A stretch of 64,000 nt of DNA from Chondromyces crocatus (GTDB taxonomy: Bacteria; Myxococcota_A; Polyangia; Polyangiales; Polyangiaceae), in NCBI RefSeq assembly GCF_001189295.1, contig NZ_CP012159.1:9842501-9906500 (forward strand), read 5' to 3'. Each line of letters starts with the position of its first letter. The stretch's first letter is position 1. A program made the translations under genes and the position numbers. Of the stretch, positions 32,474-40,549 are shown one piece after another. A model generated the notes under the pieces. That model saw only the letters and a program-made list of their open reading frames with translations. It was not told the DNA's origin and did not search any database.

Positions 32474-34426
32474 TCAACCGTCAGGCAACTCCACCCCGAT
32501 CCCCGCAATCCGCATCAACCGCAGCGCATTCGCCGTCGAGACCACCCCAGGCTTCAGCGTGTAGTCGAACGACATCTTGTCCTCGACCACCAGCTCCTCG
32601 AAGTGCGCATTCCGCACCCGCCCCCCGGTCTCCTCCTGGAGCGGCGACAGCCCCAGATCGTGTGACGAGACCGCCCCGATCGCCCCGCGCTCGATCAGGT
32701 GCTTCACCACCGCCTGAGCCCCCAGAATCCGCTCACGCGAGTTCGTCCCGTGCAGGATCTCGTCGAGCAGAAAGAGCACCTGCTCCCCCCGGTTGGCGCT
32801 GTCCACCACCCGCTTCAAACGCACCACCTCCGCATAGAAGTGGGACACCCCCTGCTCCAGCGAATCGCTGATCCGCATGCTCGTCCGCACCGCCAGCGGC
32901 GACAATTCGAGCGACTCCGCGCAGACGGGTGCCCCGGCCAGCGCGAGGACCGTGTTGATCCCGATGGACCGCAGCATCGTGCTCTTGCCGGACATGTTCG
33001 ACCCCGTGATCAGCAGCGCCACCGGGTGCGCGCTCGGATCCGACCCGTCCGCGGTCGCGTCGAAGCCCACATCGTTGGCCACACGGCGCGTCCGCGGGAG
33101 GAGTGGGTGCGCGAGAGACCTCGCCTCGAAGCGAGGTGAGCTCTCCTTCACCTCGGGGAAGGCGTAGTCAGGGTTCTCGTCGGCGAACGTCGCCAGGCTC
33201 GTGAGCGCCTCCATCTGCCCGAGAGACTGCATCCAGGACCGGATGCGGCTCCCCGAACGCACCCGCCAGCGATCGAGGGCGAGGGCGCACCACACGTCCC
33301 AGAGCAGGCCGATGTTGAGGATGACGTGGATGAGCGCGTTGTGGCGCAGCTCGGCGTAGCCGAGGATCTTCTGCAAGGAGAGCATCTCCTCCGACGCCGG
33401 GCGGACGCCTGGCTCCGTACCGCGCAACTCGGCCCGGAGACGCTGGAGGAGGGGGGACGAGAAGGTCTGCTCTTCGATGCCCGCGAGCACCTGACGGTAA
33501 CGACCGAAGGGGGCCTCGCGGGAGGACGCCGCGTGAAGCGTGGGCTCGGTGCGGGAGCGCATCGCGGCCACGAGGAAGAACTGGACGCCGACCAGGAGCA
33601 GCCAGGCGTGTCGGAAGAGCCCGAGCGTGGCCGGCGGGACGATCTGGGTCAGCGTGAAGGCCGCGAGGGTCAGGGGGAGGATGACGGCGGAGAGACGGAC
33701 GAGCGGGTCCTGGGTCCGCAAGAGAGGGGGCGACGAGGCCCAGGCGATGAGGGCTTCGGCGTCGCGGCCACGGGCGCCGGACTCCGAGCCGAGGACGGCG
33801 AGCTCTTCGCGGAACGTGCGCAGCTCGATCAGCTCGCGCACGGCCTCCTGGCGCTCCGCGACGACCTCGGCGGAGGCAGGCCGGAGGAGCCAGTCGGCGA
33901 GCATGGCGTCGCCCTCGCCGGTCTCGGCGACCGAGAGGAGCTGGAACAGGGAGCCCTTGCCGAAGAGGTCGAGATCGCCGGAGTAGTCGTGATCGGTCGG
34001 GGTGAGCTTCTCGCTGCGTGCGACCAGGGTCGAGAAGTCGCCCGTGGTGCGCCGACGCGCGCGGTCGAAGAGGGTGATGCGCAGCTCCAGCCCTCCCATG
34101 CGGGTGACGAGCACGGCGTGAAAGATCACCAGGCCGACGAAGATCAGGGCAGCGAGCGCCGAGACGACCTTGATCGCCGGGTGCGCGGCGCCGAAAGCGA
34201 GGTCTCCCCCACCTCCGGAGGAGGGGAGGAACAGGTAGACGCCCCCGGCCGCGGCGATGAGGAAGGTGAGGCCGCGCAGGCGCGAGATGCGCTGCGAGCG
34301 GGACTCGAGGGTGGCCATCTCGGCGCGCAGCACCGAGAGACGCTCATCGTAGCGGCGGACGATGGGCTGGATGACGGCGGGGATCTCGCCAGGCTGTCCG
34401 GCGTCGGGGGGAGGGCTCAACGGCAC
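32474..34426 (-). CDS. Membrane-tethered MutS-like ATPase
   Basis: 650 aa from GTG 34426, chosen for a GGAG 5 bp upstream; the start is uncertain. Two hydrophobic pairs (GLTFLIAAAGGVYLFLP with VSALAALIFVGLVIFHAVLV, and LPLTLAAFTLTQIV with HAWLLLVGVQFFLVAAM) suggest four membrane segments. The C-terminal part is MutS domain V: Walker A ITGSNMSGKSTMLRSIG, Walker B VLFLLDEILHGTNSRER and the signature SMRISDSLEQGVSHFYAE. It lacks the mismatch-reading N-terminal domain, so it is not a canonical repair protein. Membrane-bound MutS relatives occur in several phyla with unknown role. Confidence 0.82.
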   Translation of the reverse strand: MPLSPPPDAGQPGEIPAVIQPIVRRYDERLSVLRAEMATLESRSQRISRLRGLTFLIAAAGGVYLFLPSSGGGGDLAFGAAHPAIKVVSALAALIFVGLVIFHAVLVTRMGGLELRITLFDRARRRTTGDFSTLVARSEKLTPTDHDYSGDLDLFGKGSLFQLLSVAETGEGDAMLADWLLRPASAEVVAERQEAVRELIELRTFREELAVLGSESGARGRDAEALIAWASSPPLLRTQDPLVRLSAVILPLTLAAFTLTQIVPPATLGLFRHAWLLLVGVQFFLVAAMRSRTEPTLHAASSREAPFGRYRQVLAGIEEQTFSSPLLQRLRAELRGTEPGVRPASEEMLSLQKILGYAELRHNALIHVILNIGLLWDVWCALALDRWRVRSGSRIRSWMQSLGQMEALTSLATFADENPDYAFPEVKESSPRFEARSLAHPLLPRTRRVANDVGFDATADGSDPSAHPVALLITGSNMSGKSTMLRSIGINTVLALAGAPVCAESLELSPLAVRTSMRISDSLEQGVSHFYAEVVRLKRVVDSANRGEQVLFLLDEILHGTNSRERILGAQAVVKHLIERGAIGAVSSHDLGLSPLQEETGGRVRNAHFEELVVEDKMSFDYTLKPGVVSTANALRLMRIAGIGVELPDG

Positions 34427-34596
34427 CCAGGCTCCATAGGACAGCCTGCCCCGTCCATCCAGCACGAGGCGAACCGATCGACCAGGGGGGTTCAAGAAAG
34501 CCCGAGTCTTCCCTAATGATCTGAAGGTCCCGGCGAAGACCAGGGAAACCCCCGCCCACGGATGAAGCGGGCAGGTTTGATGGAAAGGACAGCGCG

Positions 34597-35490
34597 ATGA
34601 GGATCCAACGTCCCGTGCTTCAGGCGATGGCAGGAGCTGAAACGTCAGGACCACCGGCCTCGACGAAAGGGCCACCGGCCTCGTCGAAGGGGTCACCGGC
34701 GTCATCGAAAGGACCGCCGGCCTCGACGAAGGCAGGGAGCCGAGCGAGCGCCGCTCCGGCCGACGGGCCGCCGTCATCGGTCCGAGAGCCGTCGATCGCC
34801 CTGCGCCGCGCAGGCGAGCGGGGTCACTTCGACTTCGGGTGGCTGGACACGCGCCACACGTTCTCGTTCGGGAACTACTACGACCCCCATCACATGGGGT
34901 TCAGGGTGCTGCGCGTGATCAACGAGGACCGGGTGGTCCCGGGGCGCGGCTTCGGAGCGCATCCCCACCGGGACATGGAGATCCTCACCTACGTCCTGGA
35001 GGGCGCGCTCGCGCACAGCGACAGCATGGGCAACGGCTCGGTGATCCGACCGGGGGAGGTGCAGCGGATGAGCGCGGGCGCGGGCGTGACGCACGGCGAG
35101 CAGAACGCCTCGCAGTCCGAAAAGGTGCACTTCCTGCAGATCTGGATCGTGCCCGAGGCCGCGGGGCTCACCCCGGGCTACGAGCAGAAGGCGTTCTCCG
35201 CCGAGGAGAAGCAAGGGAGGCTGCGGCTCGTGGCGTCACGGGACGGGGCCGAGGGCTCGGTCCGGGTGAACCAGGACGTGAAGCTGTACGCGACGCTGCT
35301 CACGGAGGACGAAGAGGTCCGCTACGAGATGGCGACGGGTCGGCACGCCTGGGTGCAGGTGGTGCGCGGCGTGGTGTTGCTCAACGGTCGAAAGCTGGTG
35401 GCCGGCGACGGCGCATCGGCGAGCGGAGCAGGAACGCTGGTGCTGCGAGGCCTGCGTGACGCGGAGCTGCTGGTGTTCGATCTGCCCTGA
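34597..35490 (+). CDS. Pirin family protein with repeat-bearing N-terminal extension
   Basis: 297 aa. The first 55 residues are low-complexity, with four heptads of the form G(P/S)PAS(S/T)K encoded by 21-bp DNA repeats. The pirin bicupin follows: GHFDFGWLDTRHTFSFGNYYD, RVINEDRVVPGRGFGAHPHRDMEI, GNGSVIRPGEVQRMSAGAGVTHGEQN and FLQIWIVPEAAGLTPGYEQK. Metal-ligand His are in HPHRDME and THGE. Some pirins are iron proteins, others have quercetinase activity. The extension is outside the fold and is probably dispensable. Confidence 0.9.
   Translation: MRIQRPVLQAMAGAETSGPPASTKGPPASSKGSPASSKGPPASTKAGSRASAAPADGPPSSVREPSIALRRAGERGHFDFGWLDTRHTFSFGNYYDPHHMGFRVLRVINEDRVVPGRGFGAHPHRDMEILTYVLEGALAHSDSMGNGSVIRPGEVQRMSAGAGVTHGEQNASQSEKVHFLQIWIVPEAAGLTPGYEQKAFSAEEKQGRLRLVASRDGAEGSVRVNQDVKLYATLLTEDEEVRYEMATGRHAWVQVVRGVVLLNGRKLVAGDGASASGAGTLVLRGLRDAELLVFDLP
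34648..34731. repeat. 21-bp coding repeat in pirin gene, four units
   Basis: Four consecutive 21-bp units beginning GGACCACCGGCC or variants encode GPPASTK, GPPASSK, GSPASSK and GPPASTK in the N-terminal extension of the pirin protein. Confidence 0.85.
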
Positions 35491-35537
35491 AATCGCTGGG
35501 CTGGCCCCGGACGTGAGGCCGACGGTAGAGTCGGCGC

Positions 35538-37007
35538 ATGTCGGTGAGTTCTTCGACGAAAAGAGCATCGTCGCTGCTCGCGGTGGGCTTCCTGCTCACC
35601 GCCTGTGGAGGGGGGCCTCCGGCGCCCGCTGCGCCGGAAGCGACGCCGCCTCGGGCCCCGACGACGGCGCGTGGTGAACCTGCCAGGGAGGGAGTCGTGG
35701 ACACCGTGGAATCCGGGACGAACGAGGGGTCGACGCTCACCGAGCGAGGCAAAGCGCTGGTGCAGCGGCTGGAGGCGCGTCAGTTCGCAGCGATCGTCCA
35801 GGGGTTCGACGCGACCATGGGCACGGCGCTTCCCGAGCCGAAGCTCGCCGAGGTGTGGGACGGGCTCGTCGCGAGCGTGGGGCCGCTGCAGGAGGTGGTC
35901 GCGGTGCGCACGGAGGCCTCCGGGGCCTACGCGCTGGTGCTGGTGACGTGCCGGTTCGAGAAGACCACGCTGGACGCGAAGATCAGCTTCGACGCCCAGG
36001 AGAAGGTCGCTGGGCTGTTCTTCGGGCCATCGAAGCCCCCCGCGAAGCCCTGGGAGGCGCCTGCGTACGTCGATCTGGCGGCGCTGACGGAGCGCGAGGT
36101 GAAGGTGAACCCGGGCCCCTGGGAGGTCCCCGGGATCCTCACGTTGCCCCGAGGGAAGGGGCCGTTCCCTGCGGTCGTGCTGGTCCATGGCTCGGGCCCG
36201 AACGATCGTGACGAGACGGTCGGTGCGAACCGCCCGTTCAAGGATCTGGCGCTCGGGCTGGCCACGAAGGGGATCGCGTCGCTGCGGTACGACAAGCGGA
36301 CGCTGGTGTACGGAGCGAAGCTACGCGTCGACGAGCTGGGCATGGACCAGGAGTCCGTCGACGATGCGGTCGCCGCCGTGGCGCAGCTCGCGAAAGAAGG
36401 ATCGATCGATCCGGCGCAGATCTACGTCGTCGGGCACAGCCTCGGAGGGATGCTCGCCCCCCGGATCGCGACGCAAACGAAGGGGCTCGCGGGCATCGTG
36501 CTGCTCGCGGCGTCGACACGGCAGGTGCCCGAGATGATGGTGGAGCAGCTCGAGTACATCGCGTCGCTGTCCGAGCGCGGGCGGGAAGCCCTGAAGGGCC
36601 AGATCGAGCAGGTGAAAGAGGCGGGGCAGCGCATCCGGGCGCTCCAGGGAGGCGCTGCACCGAAGCCGGACGAGGTGATTCTGGGCGCCGGGGCGAGGTA
36701 CTGGGTCGAGTTCGGGAAATACGATCCGCTGGCCACGGCGAAGGGGCTGGGACTCCGCATCTACGTGGCGCATGGCGAACGCGACTATCAGGTCACCGAC
36801 GTCGACTACCGCGCATGGGAGAAAGCGCTGACCGGCAAGAAGAACGTGACGCTGAAGCTTTACCCGGCGCTGAACCACCTGATGATCGCGGGCACCGGGC
36901 CGAGCTCACCCGCCGAGTACGAACCGGGAGGGCACGTGGACGCCGCGCTCGTCGCCGATCTGGCGTCGTGGATCGGGGCGGCAGGTCCTCGTCCGTCGTC
37001 TCTTTGA
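35538..37007 (+). CDS. Alpha/beta hydrolase lipoprotein with N-terminal DUF3887-like domain
   Basis: 489 aa. The lipoprotein signal ends GFLLTAC. Residues about 60-165 (LVQRLEARQFAAIVQGFDATM, LAEVWDGLVASVGPLQEV, YALVLVTCRFEKTTLDAKISFD) match a DUF3887-type ancillary domain. The hydrolase has AVVLVHGSGPNDRDETVG, nucleophile Ser in YVVGHSLGGMLAPRIA, acid Asp in AHGERDYQV and base His in YPALNHLMI. Such secreted two-domain hydrolases are thought to cut esters or amides in the envelope. It starts 48 bp after pirin and is followed 12 bp on by the Cys-rich gene, so an operon is likely. Confidence 0.87.
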   Translation: MSVSSSTKRASSLLAVGFLLTACGGGPPAPAAPEATPPRAPTTARGEPAREGVVDTVESGTNEGSTLTERGKALVQRLEARQFAAIVQGFDATMGTALPEPKLAEVWDGLVASVGPLQEVVAVRTEASGAYALVLVTCRFEKTTLDAKISFDAQEKVAGLFFGPSKPPAKPWEAPAYVDLAALTEREVKVNPGPWEVPGILTLPRGKGPFPAVVLVHGSGPNDRDETVGANRPFKDLALGLATKGIASLRYDKRTLVYGAKLRVDELGMDQESVDDAVAAVAQLAKEGSIDPAQIYVVGHSLGGMLAPRIATQTKGLAGIVLLAASTRQVPEMMVEQLEYIASLSERGREALKGQIEQVKEAGQRIRALQGGAAPKPDEVILGAGARYWVEFGKYDPLATAKGLGLRIYVAHGERDYQVTDVDYRAWEKALTGKKNVTLKLYPALNHLMIAGTGPSSPAEYEPGGHVDAALVADLASWIGAAGPRPSSL

Positions 37008-37019
37008 TACGCTGGGCGC

Positions 37020-37613
37020 ATGCGGTCTCCCATGCGCTGTGCCCTGCTCTCGGGGGTGTTCTCGGTGGTGCTGGCATCCCTGGCCACGAGCGCCCACGCC
37101 GACGTCGTGCAAGCACCTCCCCTCGACTGCCCTGCGGGCGCTGTGGGCAGGACCAGCCACCGGGGCCCCTCCTGTCAGCCCACCACCTGTGAGACGGACA
37201 CCGACTGTCAGCAGGTGAAATCCTCGTGGCTCGGGGCCACGGGACCTGCGCTGGTGTGTCGGGAGCAAGGGCTCTGTGTGGAGCGCCGCACGCCGTCCAG
37301 CCAGTCACCGTACCACCGACATCCTCCGCGAGAGCAGGAGCTCCTCGTCGCGGTGAGCACCTGCGGGAGCGCGTCGTCGTGTCCGGCCTCCGCCACCTGT
37401 GAGGTGGCGAAGCGGTGTGTGCCCGTGGAGACGGAGAAGGACGCGGGGACCGGGGCGGATGGGGGGAGCGCGGAAGAAGGGCGTCCAGCGGCGGGAGGAT
37501 CGAAGGGGTGTGGTTGCGCGGTGGTGCCCGCAGGAGAGGGGGTCGCCGCGGTCGCCGCAGGCCTCGTGGTCAGCGGCTGGATGGTGCTTCGAAGGAGGCG
37601 CGCGGGACGCTGA
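37020..37613 (+). CDS. Secreted Cys-rich protein with MYXO-CTERM-like tail (paralogue 1)
   Basis: 197 aa. The signal peptide is MRCALLSGVFSVVLASLATSAHA. The mature part has about ten Cys in motifs LDCPAGAVG, SCQPTTCETDTDCQQ, LVCREQGLCVE, STCGSASSCPASATCEVAKRC. The tail KGCGCAVVPAGEGVAAVAAG plus a hydrophobic stretch and RRRR fits the tripartite sorting signal of myxobacteria (Cys motif, membrane helix, Arg cluster), so the protein is probably processed and displayed on the surface. The function of the ectodomain is unknown. A paralogue follows 83 bp downstream. Confidence 0.8.
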   Translation: MRSPMRCALLSGVFSVVLASLATSAHADVVQAPPLDCPAGAVGRTSHRGPSCQPTTCETDTDCQQVKSSWLGATGPALVCREQGLCVERRTPSSQSPYHRHPPREQELLVAVSTCGSASSCPASATCEVAKRCVPVETEKDAGTGADGGSAEEGRPAAGGSKGCGCAVVPAGEGVAAVAAGLVVSGWMVLRRRRAGR

Positions 37614-37696
37614 GGAGCCCCGAGCTGGACGCCATGACGAGCCGCGCCCCGCCCGTGATGGGTCTTCGTGACCGTCTGCCCTGGTAGGCTCGAAGC

Positions 37697-38248
37697 ATGC
37701 GATCCACGCGGAGTCTCCTCGTGCTCTCCAGCGTCGTCTCGGTGGCACTCACGCTGCTGGGCCGGGATGCGCACGCCGACGCCGTCATGCCTCCGCCGGA
37801 CGAGTGCCCCCCGGGCGCCCTGCCGAGGACCAGCCACATCGGCCCCTACTGCCAGCCGAGCACCTGCGAGACGGGCGTCGACTGCCCGCACCTGGAACCC
37901 CGCCTGCTCCCCCGCAAGGGGTTCCCGCTGGTGTGCCGGGAGCGCGCGCTGTGCGTGACGGAACGAATCGAGCCCGATGGACCGCCTTTCCGCGAAGACG
38001 ATCCCGGCTCGGTGAGACGGCCGATCGCCGTGAGTTCCTGCGACGAGGCGACATCATGTGCGGCCCCTGCGCGCTGCGAGACGACGAAGCGGTGCGTGCC
38101 CTTGGAGCTGGAGAAGGAGCTGGAGAGCCCGGCCTCGAAGGGGTGTGGTTGCGGCGTGGTGCCGGCTGGTGAGGGTGCCGCCGCGGTCGTCGCAGGCCTC
38201 GTGGTCAGCGGCTGGATGGTGCTTCGAAGGAGGCGTGCTGAAGGCTGA
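37697..38248 (+). CDS. Secreted Cys-rich protein with MYXO-CTERM-like tail (paralogue 2)
   Basis: 183 aa. It has the same layout as its neighbour: signal peptide ending LLGRDAHA, Cys motifs DECPPGALPRTSHIGPYCQP, TCETGVDCPH, LVCRERALCV, SSCDEATSCAAPARCE and KRCVPLELEKE, and a C-terminal KGCGCGVVPAGEGAAAVVAG with membrane helix and RRRR. The N-terminal half is diverged from paralogue 1, while the last 45 bp of shared tail DNA (38191-38235 versus 37556-37600) are identical. Probably surface-exposed; role unknown. Confidence 0.8.
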   Translation: MRSTRSLLVLSSVVSVALTLLGRDAHADAVMPPPDECPPGALPRTSHIGPYCQPSTCETGVDCPHLEPRLLPRKGFPLVCRERALCVTERIEPDGPPFREDDPGSVRRPIAVSSCDEATSCAAPARCETTKRCVPLELEKELESPASKGCGCGVVPAGEGAAAVVAGLVVSGWMVLRRRRAEG

Positions 38249-38297
38249 GGGCGGCCCACGGCGAACCGAGCGGGAGGCCCCCGATGCTCGCCTGCGA

Positions 38298-39071
38298 TCA
38301 GCGCTTCGCCGGCTTCGTGTCACCGCGCGTGACGTGCTCGTCGCTCTCGGACGTCATGCGCTCTGCCGCCACAACGTCTCGCTCGGCCTCCGCCTCGGCC
38401 TCCGCCTCGAACTCTGCATCCGCATCGAGCACGGGTGCCCCAGCCGCGCGAACCGGGGTGGGAGCCAGCCGCGCCCCCGAGGCCTTCGCGCCAGCAGCGA
38501 CGCGACCACCGACGCGCGCGCGCGCTCTCTCGATGGCCTGGGCCAAGCCCTCCGGGTTCGGAGAGGCGACGAGGTAGACCTGCTCCTTGCCGGCGTCGTC
38601 GCGCCACACGATGCGCACGGCGCGGCCGGCGTCGCCGATGATGTTGTAGGCCCGCGAGCCGTCGTTGCCGCGCCGGATGCCCCAGCCGCCATAGCGCTTC
38701 CAGTCGCACGCGGCGGCCTCGCTCCGCTCGATGCGCTCGAGGGGGATGCGCGGTCCGAACAGGCCGTACTGGATGTACACCGAGCGCTGGGTGACGGTGA
38801 CCCGCAGGATCGAGAACAGGATCCAGAGCAGCGAGAGAAAGAGGGTGAGCAGAACGGGCCCGATGAACGCCTGCAAGGGAACGGCTTGGCCCGTGGAGAC
38901 GGCCGCCCAGACGACGCTCGCGAGCGCGAGGAGAGGGATGAGGAACGCGACGCCGACGAGGACGTGGAAGCCGGTGGCTGCCTTGATCTTGTCCCGGTAG
39001 AGCACCGGCTCGCCGGACATGTACTCGGCTTCGTACGGGTCCGGTGCCCTCGTCAACTCGCTGTCACTCAT
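38298..39071 (-). CDS. Membrane protein with bacterial PH-like domain
   Basis: 257 aa. A short charged head (GEPVLYRDKI) is followed by two membrane helices (GFHVLVGVAFLIPLLALASVV and FIGPVLLTLFLSLLWILFSI). A PH-like segment comes next, with RVTVTQRSVYIQYGLFGPRI, PLERIERSEAAAC and RAVRIVWRDDAGKEQVYLV. The tail has an Ala/Glu-rich repeat (FEAEAEAEAERD) that is probably disordered. YdbT/YdbS-like bacterial PH proteins share this helix-pair-plus-PH design. Function unknown. It lies 24 bp from the end of the GH113-like gene on the same strand. Confidence 0.7.
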   Translation of the reverse strand: MSDSELTRAPDPYEAEYMSGEPVLYRDKIKAATGFHVLVGVAFLIPLLALASVVWAAVSTGQAVPLQAFIGPVLLTLFLSLLWILFSILRVTVTQRSVYIQYGLFGPRIPLERIERSEAAACDWKRYGGWGIRRGNDGSRAYNIIGDAGRAVRIVWRDDAGKEQVYLVASPNPEGLAQAIERARARVGGRVAAGAKASGARLAPTPVRAAGAPVLDADAEFEAEAEAEAERDVVAAERMTSESDEHVTRGDTKPAKR

Positions 39072-39095
39072 CGGCTCCCCTCCAGCGTCACGAGG

Positions 39096-40379
39096 CTAAA
39101 AGCCTCCCATCGGTCGCTCCCACCCTTCCATCGGCAGCTCCCAGCCCAGCACCCCTGGTGTCCAGGCGCGGTGCCGACCGGCGCCGTCGCCCGAGATCCA
39201 GGCGCCGTCGGCGGCCCAGCGCGCGGTGAAGGCGTCGCGCAGCACCAGCTCGGCGAGCTTGCCGCGCGGAGAGAAGCCCCACTCGGCCTCCTGCGAGACG
39301 TCATCGGGATCGGCGTAGTAGCGCCACACGAAGAAGCCGGCGCAGAAGCGGGCGTCGAGGAAGGGCGCGATGATGCCGAGGTAGGCCTCGGCCTGGGCGC
39401 GCTGGTCGACGACGACGTCCTTCATGCCGTCGGGCCACTCCCAGGGGCGCAGGGCAGGGTCGCGGCGGGTGGTGTAGCCGATCTCGGTGAGCACCACCGG
39501 CTTGCCCCACGCCTGCGCGACCTGCTCCACCTGGCCGGCGACGCGGCGTCCGCCAGCGAGGAGGTCGTCGAGCGAGGCGCCCTCGCGCTCGGCGAGCGGG
39601 TAGAAGGCGTTGATGCCGATGAGATCGAGGTCGTCGAAGATCACGGTGTGCTCGACGTCGTCCCAGTTCGCCGAGTAGGTGAGCAGACCGGGGTAGACCT
39701 TGCGCACGTCCGTGATGATGTCCCGGAAGCTCTCGGCGCGAGGCGTCGTCACCCAGCTCCGCAGCTCCACGCCGACGCTGAGCATCTCCGCGCCGCCTTC
39801 GGCCGCCACCTCGGCCCAGGTCAGGAGGAAACGGCGGTAGGACGACGCCCAGCGCGCCCAGCCTTCGTCGTCGCCGGGATCGATCTTCGCGCGCCACTCG
39901 CCATTCTCGACCCAGAGGTGAGGCACGATCAGCACCTTCAGGCCGCGGGCATGCGCCTGCGCCGTCGCGCCCAGCACGGCGCGGCGGTTGTCCTCGAAGG
40001 GTGCCTCGAACACCAGATCCACGCCGGTGCCGGCGAGGTCGGCGACACGCCCGAAAGGCGTGAGGCTGACCCAGGAGGCGCCGAGCGCCGTGGTCTCGTC
40101 GAGGGCACGCGCGCTTGCCTCGGTACCGTAGCCGCGCCCAGCGTGACGGAGGCTCTCGATGGGGCCGAGGGTGATCCCGCGGATGCCGCCCAGCCGGGCG
40201 TCCGCCCAGGCCTCGGCGCCGGGCAGCAGGCGTGGCGCCGCGGGGACCTTCACAGCCGGGCGCCTCCCGCGCGGCGGGGGCGCGGCGACGCCCGTCGACA
40301 GCATCGAGGAGGAAAGCAGCGCGGCTCCCAGCAGGGCGGCACTACGGCGGAGCAGGGTGGGCCATCGCCTCACGGACAC
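39096..40379 (-). CDS. Secreted glycoside hydrolase-like protein (GH113-type TIM barrel)
   Basis: 427 aa from GTG 40379; the exact start is unsure because no clear ribosome-binding site precedes any candidate. The signal peptide has RRWPTLLRRS then ALLGAALLSSSMLS, cleaved near GVAA. The barrel shows RGITLGPIESLRHAGRGYGT, ALGASWVSLTPFGRV, VLIVPHLWVENGEWRAKI, AEMLSVGVELRSWV (Glu at the position of an acid/base), LIGINAFYPLAE, PVVLTEIGYTTRRDP (Glu as nucleophile) and FFVWRYYADPDD. This fits GH113/GH5-clan beta-mannanase-like proteins, so it may cut mannan or other polysaccharides outside the cell. Specificity is not shown. Confidence 0.8.
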   Translation of the reverse strand: MSVRRWPTLLRRSAALLGAALLSSSMLSTGVAAPPPRGRRPAVKVPAAPRLLPGAEAWADARLGGIRGITLGPIESLRHAGRGYGTEASARALDETTALGASWVSLTPFGRVADLAGTGVDLVFEAPFEDNRRAVLGATAQAHARGLKVLIVPHLWVENGEWRAKIDPGDDEGWARWASSYRRFLLTWAEVAAEGGAEMLSVGVELRSWVTTPRAESFRDIITDVRKVYPGLLTYSANWDDVEHTVIFDDLDLIGINAFYPLAEREGASLDDLLAGGRRVAGQVEQVAQAWGKPVVLTEIGYTTRRDPALRPWEWPDGMKDVVVDQRAQAEAYLGIIAPFLDARFCAGFFVWRYYADPDDVSQEAEWGFSPRGKLAELVLRDAFTARWAADGAWISGDGAGRHRAWTPGVLGWELPMEGWERPMGGF

Positions 40380-40549
40380 GAGGGCCGTATACCAGGGTTC
40401 GGCGCCGAGGGATCCCCTCGCGTCCCTGGGACCACGGCGCACGCGCACGCGCCATCATCGAAAAGACGGAGATTCCGCGGAGTTTCCTGGCACGGAGCCC
40501 TCGAAGGCGCGGTGGCTCGACGGGGAAGCGGGCGTCCGTCGTCTCGTGT

